Shown one piece after another: positions 1-7,157 of a stretch of 22,891 bases of DNA. The DNA is from Gemmatimonadota bacterium (GTDB taxonomy: Bacteria > Gemmatimonadota > Gemmatimonadetes > Palauibacterales > Palauibacteraceae). The notes beneath the pieces were generated by a model. The model did no database searches. It was not told the origin of the DNA and was given only the letters and a program-made list of their open reading frames with translations. Positions within the stretch are counted from its first letter, which is position 1. Every line of letters begins with the position of its first letter. The stretch is from assembly GCA_030601615.1 (NCBI GenBank), contig JAUVTH010000004.1, positions 1-22,891 of the forward strand. The letters are read 5' to 3'. Position numbers and translations under genes: made by a program.

Positions 1-250
1 CTTCGAGAATCAGCAGGTCTCCCGCGATTCTCCCCTCGCTCGAGACGACCGTATCACGAGTCCAGACCTGAAACCCACCTCTCTCGAGAAAGCTCGCGAG
101 TCGACTGTCGAGAGCGTTCCCTCGCCTCGGCTGAAACGAGATGTCCTGGGCCCGGACGGACGGCGCCACCGAGACCAGCAGCAGCGCGAAGCCGATCGCA
201 ACCCGGATTCGAGCTCCTTTCCCAATCCGGGTCCTTCTTCCTCCGATCAC
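1..250 (-). CDS. Secreted protein, N-terminal part only (possibly bactofilin-like / polymer-forming)
   Basis: The gene is cut by the left edge; 83 codons are visible. I chose the GTG at 250-248 because it overlaps the stop of the upstream nitroreductase gene as GTGA and has a GGAGG four bases upstream. The N-terminus is a clear signal peptide: a basic region (GGRRTRIGKGARIR), a hydrophobic stretch (VAIGFALLLVSVA), and a likely cleavage site after PSVRA, giving a mature protein that begins QDISF. The mature part has a charged segment (LASFLERGGFQVW) and then DTVVSSEGRIAGDLLILE. The last phrase resembles the entry into the short repeats of bactofilin-like beta-helical proteins, but too little is visible to decide. 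Export to the periplasm or outer surface is well supported; the function is not. Confidence 0.6.
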   Translation of the reverse strand, partial: MIGGRRTRIGKGARIRVAIGFALLLVSVAPSVRAQDISFQPRRGNALDSRLASFLERGGFQVWTRDTVVSSEGRIAGDLLILE

Positions 251-789
251 CGGGCCTCCACCGATCCGTCCCAGTGATCCCACGCGATGATCTCGGCGTC
301 GGGTCGGCGACGAGGAAGACGCTTGAACCCATCCGGATACCCGACCGCCAGGAGCGTCACCACGGGCACGTCGCCGGGTATCCCGAGCACCTCTCGGATC
401 GCCCCTTCCCTGAATCCAGTTATCCACGCAGTCGCGAGGCTCATGTCCGCGGCCGCCAGCGCCATGGCCTCGGTGGCCGCCGCCAGATCGATCGGATGGC
501 TCGGGCGTCCGCTGCCCGCGATGTTGGAATGGACTCGCGCGCACCCCACGATCAGCGCCGGTGCGGATCGAATCAGATCTGACTGGAATACGGCCTGGGC
601 GAGACGGTGGCGCGTCGGGGCGTCCTGGACGACGATGAGCTTCCACGGTTGATCTTCACGTGCGGACGGTGCGTACCGGGCGCACTCGAGAATCCGCGAC
701 AGGAGCTCCGGTGGAAGTCGCCTGTCGGCGAACCGGTTCACCAGTTGGCGGTTCCGGGACAGGTGGAGGACACGGGAGACGGCACTCAC
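247..789 (-). CDS. Nitroreductase-family FMN protein
   Basis: 180 residues with a GTG start six bases after the xerD stop; its TGA overlaps the next gene's start. The nitroreductase fold is indicated by an N-terminal NRQLVNRF segment (around 13-20, the usual Arg-rich FMN phosphate site), ECARYAPSAREDQPWKLIVV (35-54) matching the family's APSxxNxQPW flavin signature, a helix rich in Ala (AAATEAMALAAADMSLATAW, 103-122), and a C-terminal VVTLLAVGYPDG strand (143-154). The family uses FMN and NAD(P)H to reduce nitroaromatics, quinones or related substrates, and also includes specialised enzymes. The substrate cannot be read from sequence. The usual Asn of APSxxNxQPW is replaced by Glu (E45), which may change flavin contacts. 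At 180 residues it is at the short end for the family. Confidence 0.8.
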   Translation of the reverse strand: MSAVSRVLHLSRNRQLVNRFADRRLPPELLSRILECARYAPSAREDQPWKLIVVQDAPTRHRLAQAVFQSDLIRSAPALIVGCARVHSNIAGSGRPSHPIDLAAATEAMALAAADMSLATAWITGFREGAIREVLGIPGDVPVVTLLAVGYPDGFKRLPRRRPDAEIIAWDHWDGSVEAR

Positions 790-795
790 CCGAGC

Positions 796-1752
796 CTACC
801 CCCGGGGGTGGTGTTGACGGTGTTCTTCCTGAAGGTATCTGCGGTCCACATGTGTATAAATCTGAGTCGTAGAGATGTCCGCGTGTCCCAGCATCTCCTG
901 AACGGCAACGAGGTCGGCTCCACCCTCGAGAAGATGCGTGGCGAAGCTGTGCCGGAACGTGTGAGGCGTCACCCTCTTCCGGATGCCTGCGTTACGCACG
1001 TGCTGCCCGATGATCTTCCACGCGCCCATCCGGCTGAGCGGCCGGCCGTGCTGGTTGAGGAACACGACCCCCTCGGACGCGCGACGATCGAGATCCGGCC
1101 TACGCTCTCGAAGGTATCGCTGCAGCACCCGGACCGCACGGCCCCCTAGCGGCACGATGCGGCGCTTGTCGCCCTTCCCCTGGACGGTGATCAGGCCCTC
1201 GTCCAGAGCGAGGTCCCGGACCCGCAATCCAATCAACTCCGACACTCGCAGACCGGCCCCGTACAGCGTCTCGAACATCGCTGCGTCCCGGATCGCGTTC
1301 GGGTGGGCATCTGACGAAAGGGCTCCGACAGTGTCGAGTATCTGCTCGATCTCGGCATACGTGAGGACGTCGGGAAGCGACTTGCCCAACCGCGGCGCCT
1401 CGAGTCGCTCGGTCGGGTCCTCGCCCAGGTGTCCCTCCTCCACCAGAAAGCCGAAGTAGGTTCGCAAGGCCGACCGGTGTCGGGCCACGCTGCTCGCAGC
1501 GAGACCGCGATCACCAAGGGACAGGAGGTACGCGCGGAGAGTCTCGTACTCGACACCTTCGGGGTCGGACCCTCCCCGTTCCACGAGGAAATCGACGAGC
1601 GACGCGCAATCGGCCAGGTAAGCATCCACCGTGGGGTCGGCCAGACCACGCTCGAAACGGAGGAAGTCGGCGAATCCCTCGAGGCGGAACCGCTGCCGGA
1701 TCCCTTCTTGATCCGACCTTTTCGAACCGCCGGTGCTTTCCAGTGGGCTCAT
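796..1752 (-). CDS. xerD: Tyrosine recombinase XerD
   Basis: 318 residues. Site-specific recombinase of the XerC/XerD type, which resolves chromosome dimers at dif during division. The N-terminal SAM-like core-binding domain covers about 20-110 (FADFLRFERGL onward) and the catalytic domain about 125-310. All catalytic residues are present: R169 (GAGLRVSEL), K193 (QGKGDKRR), H264 and R267 (HTFRHSFATHLLEGG), H290 (LGHADISTTQIYTHV) and nucleophile Y299. The ATG overlaps the dedA stop as ATGA, so translation is probably coupled. XerD is preferred over XerC from the general look of the C-terminal block, but the two are hard to separate without alignment. No attachment site, tRNA or phage gene lies nearby, so this is the housekeeping enzyme rather than an element integrase. 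Confidence 0.88.
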   Translation of the reverse strand: MSPLESTGGSKRSDQEGIRQRFRLEGFADFLRFERGLADPTVDAYLADCASLVDFLVERGGSDPEGVEYETLRAYLLSLGDRGLAASSVARHRSALRTYFGFLVEEGHLGEDPTERLEAPRLGKSLPDVLTYAEIEQILDTVGALSSDAHPNAIRDAAMFETLYGAGLRVSELIGLRVRDLALDEGLITVQGKGDKRRIVPLGGRAVRVLQRYLRERRPDLDRRASEGVVFLNQHGRPLSRMGAWKIIGQHVRNAGIRKRVTPHTFRHSFATHLLEGGADLVAVQEMLGHADISTTQIYTHVDRRYLQEEHRQHHPRG

Positions 1753-2381
1753 GGCCCCTCCGCCTCATCGCCGTGGCGCGATCGCCACCACATCCATACG
1801 AGCGCAGCGCCAACGAGCAGGGCCACGAGTCCCGCCGTGGTATTGATCGTAGTCAGGGCACTCACGATGCGAGGAACGTTACGCGACGCCAGAACGCCGC
1901 CGAACACGAGCACCGCGTACCAGGCGGCTGACGCGATCGCCAGTGGCACCGCCGTACGCCAGAAGCCGAGGCGGCTGATCCCGGCAAAGGCGGGCACGAG
2001 CACCCGGAACACCGGGAAGAACCTGCTGACGAGGATCGTGAGAGTTCCGTAGTCCTCGTAGAAGAGTGACATCCTCGCGAGCTGCGCCGGACGCAGCAGC
2101 CAGCGCCCCCAACGCGTCGAGAACATCCCACCGCCAAACCGCCGAGCCGCCACGTAGACACCCAGGGCCAATAGCAGGTTGCTCGCCCAGGCAACGACGA
2201 AGACCAGGCGGGCGTCCAGCATACCCCGGTCCGCCAGGATTCCGCCCACTACCACGACGATGTCCGAGGGAACGGGCGGAAAGAGATTCTCGACGGCGGC
2301 TCCAAGCCCGACCAGCAAGTACACGGTCTCGACCGGTATGCTGCCGACAAGGCGAAGGAAGGCCTCCAACTGCTCCTGCAT
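1749..2381 (-). CDS. DedA/VTT-family inner membrane protein
   Basis: 210 residues from the ATG at 2381, which lies eight bases after the ispF stop; an earlier in-frame start would overlap ispF with unlikely, Arg-rich sequence. Hallmarks of DedA proteins are visible: ENLFPPVPSDIVVVVGG (31-47) with the conserved Glu and PSD, and the re-entrant segment with YGTLTILVSRFFPVFRVLVP (111-130) holding the two conserved arginines (R120, R126), followed by AGISRLGFW. Hydrophobic segments lie near 15-30, 55-77, 143-166 and 183-199. DedA proteins act in the cytoplasmic membrane in proton-motive-force maintenance and in flipping lipid carriers such as undecaprenyl phosphate or phosphatidylethanolamine in some members. 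The substrate here is unknown. Confidence 0.85.
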   Translation of the reverse strand: MQEQLEAFLRLVGSIPVETVYLLVGLGAAVENLFPPVPSDIVVVVGGILADRGMLDARLVFVVAWASNLLLALGVYVAARRFGGGMFSTRWGRWLLRPAQLARMSLFYEDYGTLTILVSRFFPVFRVLVPAFAGISRLGFWRTAVPLAIASAAWYAVLVFGGVLASRNVPRIVSALTTINTTAGLVALLVGAALVWMWWRSRHGDEAEGP

Positions 2382-2389
2382 GCCGGCGC

Positions 2390-2905
2390 CTAGCCGCCAG
2401 TGCGGATCGAGGCGTGCGGGGTGTCCATGTCGCCGAACTGATCCAGGAGAGTCACGGCCATGACGGCCAGTCCTTCGCCACGACCGATCCAACCCAGGCC
2501 TTCGTTGGTCTTCCCCTTGATGGAAATGCAGGAACGGGCGATGTGCAGGTGCTCGGCGATGCCTTCCGCCATGTGCTCAACCCACGGAGCGATGCGCGGA
2601 CTCTCGGTAATGATCGTGATGTCCGCATTGATCACCTGGTAGTCACGCTCCTCGATCAACCTCACGGCAGCCGACAGTAGTCGCATGGAGTCGGCCCCCT
2701 CCCACCGGGAATCCGTGTCCGGAAAATGGTGGCCGATACTCCCGAGCGCCGCCGCACCAAGCAATGCGTCGATCAGGGCGTGTGCAACCGCGTCTCCGTC
2801 GGAGTGACCCTTCAGACCTGCATGCTCGGGAATCCTGACGCCGCCAAGGACGAGTGGCCGCCCGGATTCGAAGCGGTGTGAGTCATAGCCGATGCCGACG
2901 CGCAC
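2390..2905 (-). CDS. ispF: 2-C-methyl-D-erythritol 2,4-cyclodiphosphate synthase IspF
   Basis: 171 residues. Cyclises CDP-ME 2-phosphate to MEcPP with release of CMP in the MEP isoprenoid pathway; the family is a cytosolic homotrimer. Metal ligands are present as D8 and H10 (GYDSHRF) and H42 (GHSDGDAVAHALIDALLGA). The active-site block KTNEGLGWIGRGEGLAV carries T133 and E135, and the loop HHFPDTDSRWEGADS is also typical. The start is GTG at 2905, supported by a very strong GGGAGGAGG four bases upstream. It follows purE by 27 bases. In an organism that makes menaquinone, its product feeds the isoprenoid side chain, so its place beside mqnE/mqnC makes metabolic sense. No ispD is fused or adjacent here. 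Confidence 0.95.
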   Translation of the reverse strand: MRVGIGYDSHRFESGRPLVLGGVRIPEHAGLKGHSDGDAVAHALIDALLGAAALGSIGHHFPDTDSRWEGADSMRLLSAAVRLIEERDYQVINADITIITESPRIAPWVEHMAEGIAEHLHIARSCISIKGKTNEGLGWIGRGEGLAVMAVTLLDQFGDMDTPHASIRTGG

Positions 2906-2932
2906 GAAGCCTCCTCCCGGTCGGTGCCGACG

Positions 2933-3343
2933 TCAGGACTCTCGGCTGGCGCGAAGCACACGAAGCGCGAGGTGCGCCGCATTCCGTGAGTTGTCGATGC
3001 CTACCGTAGCCACGGGAACTCCCGGTGGCATCTGAACGATTGAGAGCAAGGCGTCGAGCCCCCCGAGAGTGCCGGCCGAGATCGGCACCCCGATGACCGG
3101 CAACTGCGTGTGTGCCGCGACCACACCGGGCAGAGCGGCCGAAAGGCCTGCGCCGCACACGATCACCGCGAAACCGTTTGCCTCCGCCGAAGATGCGATC
3201 TCGCCGGTCGTGACCGGATCCCGATGAGCGCTGCTCACAACGACTTCGACATCCACTTCCGCCTCCGCGAGCACGTCAATCCCCTTCTGCATGACCGACC
3301 GGTCGGACTCGGAGCCCAACATGACAAGCACCCTCGCGCCCAT
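2933..3343 (-). CDS. purE: PurE-type AIR carboxylase / N5-CAIR mutase
   Basis: 136 residues from the ATG at 3343, which overlaps the mqnC stop as TGATG and has GGAAGG upstream. Purine biosynthesis, forming CAIR. Motifs: GSESDRSVM (10-18) phosphate loop, SAHRDP (38-43) with the catalytic His H40, CGAGLSAALPGVVAAHT (63-79), LPVIGVPIS and the strong SIVQMPPGVPVATVGI (101-116). It is shorter than typical class I enzymes of about 160 residues, and the usual AGxAAHLPGM loop reads AGLSAALPGVV, a form I associate with archaeal-type and compact PurE proteins. Class I enzymes act on N5-CAIR made by PurK; no purK is in this window. Whether it is a mutase or a direct carboxylase is not settled by sequence alone. 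Confidence 0.88.
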   Translation of the reverse strand: MGARVLVMLGSESDRSVMQKGIDVLAEAEVDVEVVVSSAHRDPVTTGEIASSAEANGFAVIVCGAGLSAALPGVVAAHTQLPVIGVPISAGTLGGLDALLSIVQMPPGVPVATVGIDNSRNAAHLALRVLRASRES

Positions 3344-4461
3344 CAGGCGACCTTCCTTCCCAGGCACACCCGACAACCACAATACCAATCGAGATCCAGC
3401 TTCACCGGCGTGTAATCCTGATACCGGGAAACCGCCTTGAAGCCGGCTTCCTCGATGAATCGGACCAGCATGGGCCGTGGCATGATGAAGTCGGTGCCCG
3501 TGGCCGACACCACGTTCTCCTCCATCATCACTGAACCGAAATCGTTGCAACCGAAGTGCAATGCCACCTGCGCCACCTTCGGTCCCTGCGTGACGTAGCT
3601 CACCTGCAGGTTCCGCACGTTGTCAATCACGATGCGGGATATGGCGACGGTCTTCAGATACTCGGAAGCGGTCGTCTCAGGCGTACCATCCATCTCCGTG
3701 CCGTCCGATTGCAACGTCCAGGGGATGAAGGCCGTGAAGCCACCGGTCTCGGCCTGCAGGTCGCGCACCCGCAGCATATGCTCGATCCGATCCTCACGGC
3801 TCTCTCCCGCACCGAACATCATCGTGGCTGAGCTGAGCAGTCCCTGCTCATGCACCGAGCGGTGGATATCGAGCCAGCGCGCTGTCCCGATCTTCTTCTT
3901 CGCGATCCGGTCACGGACGTCATCGACCAGGATCTCGGCCCCGGCCCCGGGAACAGAGTCCAGACCGGCATCCTCAAGCTCCGCGATCACGGCTCCTACA
4001 TCCATCTTGTGCACGCGAGCGATGATGTCCAGCTCGGACGCAGAGAAGCCGTGCACGTGAATCGGGTGGTTTGTCTTGATGTAGTCGAGCAGGCCCGTGT
4101 AATAATCCAGTTTCAGATAGGGATTGTGTCCGCCTTGCATCAGAATCTGGACCGCCCCGATCGCTTTCGCCTCATCGATCTTGGCCCCGATCTGCTCGTT
4201 CGAGAGAACGTATCCCTCATCGTGGCCGGGACGCCGGTAGAAGGCGCAGAACGAACAGTCCGTGACGCAGATGTTCGTATAGTTGATGTTGCGATCCACG
4301 ATGTAGGTGATCGCGCCCTCGGGATCTGCCTGTCTGGCCCGCTCTCGCGCCACGGCGCCGAGCTCGAGGAGCGGCATCTCGTAGAGAGCGGCAAACTCCT
4401 TCAGCTCATGGCTATCGACAGGCGCCAGATCCGTGGATGCACCAACGGCCAGAATCGTCAT
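3343..4461 (-). CDS. mqnC: Dehypoxanthine futalosine cyclase MqnC (radical SAM)
   Basis: 372 residues. A radical SAM enzyme of the futalosine pathway that converts dehypoxanthine futalosine to cyclic DHFL on the way to menaquinone. The [4Fe-4S] motif is C65, C69, C72 within NYTNICVTDCSFCAFYR, the standard CX3CX2C. Other family marks are TYIVDRNINYTN, ILMQGGHNPYLKLDYY, VPGAGAEILVDDVR, SATMMFGAGES, and the Gly- and Phe-rich ETGGFTAFIPWTLQ. The ATG at 4461 overlaps the mqnE stop as ATGA, so the two pathway enzymes are coupled. The C-terminus ends in WYCGCRVCLGRKVA, with three closely spaced cysteines (C361, C363, C366) that I do not recall as a usual part of the family. Confidence 0.95.
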   Translation of the reverse strand: MTILAVGASTDLAPVDSHELKEFAALYEMPLLELGAVARERARQADPEGAITYIVDRNINYTNICVTDCSFCAFYRRPGHDEGYVLSNEQIGAKIDEAKAIGAVQILMQGGHNPYLKLDYYTGLLDYIKTNHPIHVHGFSASELDIIARVHKMDVGAVIAELEDAGLDSVPGAGAEILVDDVRDRIAKKKIGTARWLDIHRSVHEQGLLSSATMMFGAGESREDRIEHMLRVRDLQAETGGFTAFIPWTLQSDGTEMDGTPETTASEYLKTVAISRIVIDNVRNLQVSYVTQGPKVAQVALHFGCNDFGSVMMEENVVSATGTDFIMPRPMLVRFIEEAGFKAVSRYQDYTPVKLDLDWYCGCRVCLGRKVA

Positions 4462-5609
4462 GCGACGACGGGCTCGCGTACCGGGTTGTAAAGCGAATCC
4501 CGTTCGACCGGCACCTTGCCCGCATCTCGAATCAGACCCACGATCTCGTCCAGATCCAGCCTGAGCGGCGTGTCCGCACCGGCTGTGTGCGTGACCTTCT
4601 CAAGCACTACCGTACCCTCCAGGTCGTCCACCCCGAAAGACAGAGCGATCTGGGACACGCGGGTCGTGACCATGATCCAGTGAGTCTTGATGTGGGGCAC
4701 GTTGTCCAGGAGAATCCGACCGACGGCAAGCGCCTTGAGATCGTCTACGCCGCCCGTCCGCTTCCCTTCGACACCCATCTCTCGACCGAGCGCCGTGTTG
4801 TCCGGATGCCAGGCCAGCGGGATGAACGTACTGAATCCACCAGTCTCGTCCTGGAGCTCTCGGAGCATGAGCATGTGGTCGACCCGGTCGGCCGCGGACT
4901 CCACGTGACCATACAGGAGCGTGCAGTTCGTCGGAACGCCCAGCTCATGCGCCTCCCGGTGAACGCGCAGCCACTCGTCCGCGGCCAGCTTGCGATCGGC
5001 GATCGTGGACCGAACGGCCGGACTGAACACCTCCGCGCCACCACCCGGCATCGCGTCCAGGCCCGCGTCGATCATCTCGCGCAGCACGTCCCTCGTCTCG
5101 ATACCCTCCATACGGGCAAGGTGAGCGATCTCGACGGCGGTGAGCGCCTTGACGTGCACGTGTGGGTGACGCTCCTTGAGACCCCGAATCATGTCGGTGT
5201 AGTACGAGAGCGGCAGTTTCGGGTGCAGGCCCCCGACGATGTGGAATTCGCGGGTGGGAGCGCACCGCGCCGCTTCGGCCTCAGCGAACACCTCCTCGAG
5301 ACTCATCGTGTAGGCATCTTCCGCCAGCGGACGCACACCGTAGGAGCAGAACACGCACACCTTGTTGAGGATACAGACATTCGTCGGATTGATGTGCTGG
5401 TTGGCCACGTAGAAGACCCGGTCGCCGTTCAGCCGCCGGTTCACCAGATCCGCCATACCACCGACGGCCAGCAGGTCATCCGTCTCGAACAGAGAGATCG
5501 CGTCCTCGCGTGAAATCCGCTCGCCCGCCTCCACTTTCTCCGCGATCGGGTGAAGGGCGGGGTCGTTGGGCCGAATCCGTAGCTCACCTTTTGTCGTCGG
5601 CAGGATCAA
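4458..5609 (-). CDS. mqnE: Aminodeoxyfutalosine synthase MqnE (radical SAM)
   Basis: 383 residues from a TTG start. MqnE joins SAM's adenosyl group to the enolpyruvyl-benzoate precursor, forming aminodeoxyfutalosine in the futalosine menaquinone route. Supporting blocks: NQHINPTNVC, the helix with YTMSLEEVFAEAE, FHIVGGLHPKLPLSYYTDMI, VKALTAVEIAHLA, AMPGGGAEVFSPAVR, TNCTLLYGHVESAADRVDHM, and DETGGFSTFIPLAWHP. Both MqnE and MqnC belong to one radical SAM superfamily, but VKALTAVEI and GGGAEVF mark this one as MqnE. The TTG is chosen because it forms TTGA with the fabF stop and has GGGAGGAG just upstream; longer starts would run deep into fabF. Oddity: the cysteines are C79, C85, C88, i.e. CX5CX2C, not the usual CX3CX2C. 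Confidence 0.93.
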   Translation of the reverse strand: MILPTTKGELRIRPNDPALHPIAEKVEAGERISREDAISLFETDDLLAVGGMADLVNRRLNGDRVFYVANQHINPTNVCILNKVCVFCSYGVRPLAEDAYTMSLEEVFAEAEAARCAPTREFHIVGGLHPKLPLSYYTDMIRGLKERHPHVHVKALTAVEIAHLARMEGIETRDVLREMIDAGLDAMPGGGAEVFSPAVRSTIADRKLAADEWLRVHREAHELGVPTNCTLLYGHVESAADRVDHMLMLRELQDETGGFSTFIPLAWHPDNTALGREMGVEGKRTGGVDDLKALAVGRILLDNVPHIKTHWIMVTTRVSQIALSFGVDDLEGTVVLEKVTHTAGADTPLRLDLDEIVGLIRDAGKVPVERDSLYNPVREPVVA

Positions 5610-6862
5610 GTCTCCTCCCAGCGCCGGATGACCAGCGATACGTTGTGGCCGCCGAAGCCGAACGAGTTCGACAAGACCGACTTGACCGGCGTTTCCGTCA
5701 CTCCATCGACTCCGTAGTCCAGATCGCACTCCGGGTCGGGGGTCTCGTAGTTGATCGTCCGAGGGATCAGGCCCCGTTTGCATATAAGCAGTGAGATTCC
5801 CGCTTCGGCCGCTCCCGCCGCTCCCAGCATATGCCCGGTCATCGACTTCGTGGATGCGACGATGATCTCCCGCGCTCGGTCACCGAACACTGCCTTGATC
5901 GCCGTGGTTTCGGTGGAATCGTTTGCCGGAGTGGATGTGCCGTGCGCATTGATGTGGTCGATGCCGGATGGCTCCAATCCCGCGTCGCGGAGAGCTAATC
6001 GCATCGCGATCTGCGCCCCGGCCCCCTCCGGGGCCGGCAACGTCATGTGGTAGGCATCCGCACTTTGACCGAAGCCGACGATCTCGCCCATGATGGCCGC
6101 ACCGCGCTCCAACGCACTCTCCTCCGACTCGAGGACGAGGATCCCCGCTCCCTCCCCAAGCACGAACCCATTCCGGGTCAGGTCGAACGGACGAGAGGCC
6201 GTCTCGGGCATGTCGTTGCGGTCGGAAAGGGCCTTCATGCTTGAGAATCCGGCAATGCATAACGGAGTCACAGTGGCTTCCGACCCACCGGTGATCATCA
6301 CGTCCGCCTCACCGGTCCGGATGGATCGGAAAGCGGCACCGATCGCATGAGCACCCGACGCACATGCCGACACGGTGGCGTAGTTGGGGCCTCTCGCCCC
6401 GTACCTCATGGCGATCATCCCCGCGGCGATGTCGCCGATGAACATCGGGACGAAGAAGGGTGACACCCGGCTCGGCCCACGTGCGAGCAACCTCCTGAGC
6501 TGCTCTTCCATGGTGGCGACACCACCGATACCGCTTCCGACGATGACACCGAACCGCTCGGGTGCAAACGATCCGACCGCCGATTCCAGTCCCGCCTGTT
6601 CCACCGCCTGGGACGCGGCCCCGATCGCGAACTGCAGGAAACGGTCAGCCCGCTTGATCTCTTTCCTGTCCATGTAGACTTCGGGATCGAAGTCCTTGAC
6701 CTCGCAGGCGATCCGAACGCTCTGATCTGAGGCGTCGAACCGGGTGATGGGTCCCCCACCGGAACGGCCCGCGATCAGCGCATCCCAGGTCTCCTCGACA
6801 TCAAGGCCGATCGGCGTGATGAGGCCGAGGCCCGTCACGACCACGCGCCGTGTGTCGGACAT
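5606..6862 (-). CDS. fabF: 3-oxoacyl-[acyl-carrier-protein] synthase II FabF
   Basis: 418 residues. Condenses malonyl-ACP with a growing acyl-ACP in type II fatty acid elongation (cytosol, homodimer). Thiolase-fold landmarks: RRVVVTGLGLITPIG at the N-terminus, nucleophile C167 in VSACASGAHAIG, H307 in NAHGTSTPANDSTET, K339 and H344 in STKSMTGHMLGAAG, and the Gly-rich SNSFGFGGHNVSLV near the C-terminus. This complete Cys-His-His set makes it an active KAS II rather than a chain-length factor. The ATG at 6862 has an excellent AGGAGGAGGAG six bases upstream. It follows acpP by 29 bases, the usual acpP-fabF order, and its stop overlaps the mqnE start. Confidence 0.97.
   Translation of the reverse strand: MSDTRRVVVTGLGLITPIGLDVEETWDALIAGRSGGGPITRFDASDQSVRIACEVKDFDPEVYMDRKEIKRADRFLQFAIGAASQAVEQAGLESAVGSFAPERFGVIVGSGIGGVATMEEQLRRLLARGPSRVSPFFVPMFIGDIAAGMIAMRYGARGPNYATVSACASGAHAIGAAFRSIRTGEADVMITGGSEATVTPLCIAGFSSMKALSDRNDMPETASRPFDLTRNGFVLGEGAGILVLESEESALERGAAIMGEIVGFGQSADAYHMTLPAPEGAGAQIAMRLALRDAGLEPSGIDHINAHGTSTPANDSTETTAIKAVFGDRAREIIVASTKSMTGHMLGAAGAAEAGISLLICKRGLIPRTINYETPDPECDLDYGVDGVTETPVKSVLSNSFGFGGHNVSLVIRRWEET
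5607..5619 (-). promoter_or_regulatory. Ribosome binding site and TTG start deciding the mqnE N-terminus
   Basis: GGGAGGAG (5619-5612), encoded within the last codons of fabF, is followed two bases later by TTG (5609-5607), which shares two bases with the fabF TGA (5608-5606). This TTGA junction gives a start consistent with the usual MqnE length and suggests reinitiation by ribosomes finishing fabF. Confidence 0.75.
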
Positions 6863-6891
6863 CCGTGTCTCCTCCTCCTGGTGGTTGGAGG

Positions 6892-7125
6892 CTACTCGCT
6901 GTCCTGGAGATAACGGATGGCATCACCCACCGTCTGCATCTGCTCGGCTTCCTCATCCGGGATCTCGACCCCGAACTCCTCCTCGAACGCCATCACGAGC
7001 TCGACCGTATCGAGCGAGTCAGCCCCGAGGTCCTCTACGAAGGATGCCTCGTCCGTGACCTTCTCCATTTCGACACCGAGTTCGTTAGCGATGATCTCCC
7101 TGACTCTGTCAGCAGCGTCGGACAT
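6892..7125 (-). CDS. acpP: Acyl carrier protein
   Basis: 77 residues, acidic, the usual ACP length. It carries growing acyl chains on a 4'-phosphopantetheine arm attached to S37 in the ADSLDTVELVMAFEEEFG motif. Helix I (VREIIANELGV) and the C-terminal helix (TVGDAIRYLQ) are typical. The ATG at 7125 has GAGG eight bases upstream, inside an A-rich leader. The 53-base gap from fabG is longer than most here and contains an inverted repeat directly after the fabG stop, which may help give acpP a different expression level from the enzymes. Confidence 0.97.
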   Translation of the reverse strand: MSDAADRVREIIANELGVEMEKVTDEASFVEDLGADSLDTVELVMAFEEEFGVEIPDEEAEQMQTVGDAIRYLQDSE

Positions 7126-7157
7126 GATTCAAACCTCGTTTATTGTTGTCTTGTTTC

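Noticed and set aside
796..1752. Tyrosine recombinase as sign of a mobile or integrative element
   Set aside because: It has the length and motifs of housekeeping XerD, sits in a coupled pair with dedA, and there are no tRNA, direct repeats or phage genes nearby.
2382..2492. Upstream in-frame extension of the DedA protein into ispF
   Set aside because: The extra 37 residues are Arg-, Gly- and His-rich, read antiparallel to nothing conserved, and fully overlap the ispF 3' end; the ATG at 2381 gives a normal DedA N-terminus.
2920..2931. Short inverted repeat GTCGG-TG-CCGAC between purE and ispF
   Set aside because: Five-base arms with a two-base loop cannot form a stable hairpin and are expected by chance in GC-rich sequence.
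3344..3550. Upstream in-frame extension of PurE into mqnC
   Set aside because: It would add 69 residues of shadow-frame sequence; the ATG at 3343 begins right before the conserved VLVMLGSESD and forms a TGATG junction.
4437..5513. 358-codon plus-strand open frame opposite mqnE
   Set aside because: A shadow of mqnE with low-complexity, His- and Arg-rich translation and no family motif.
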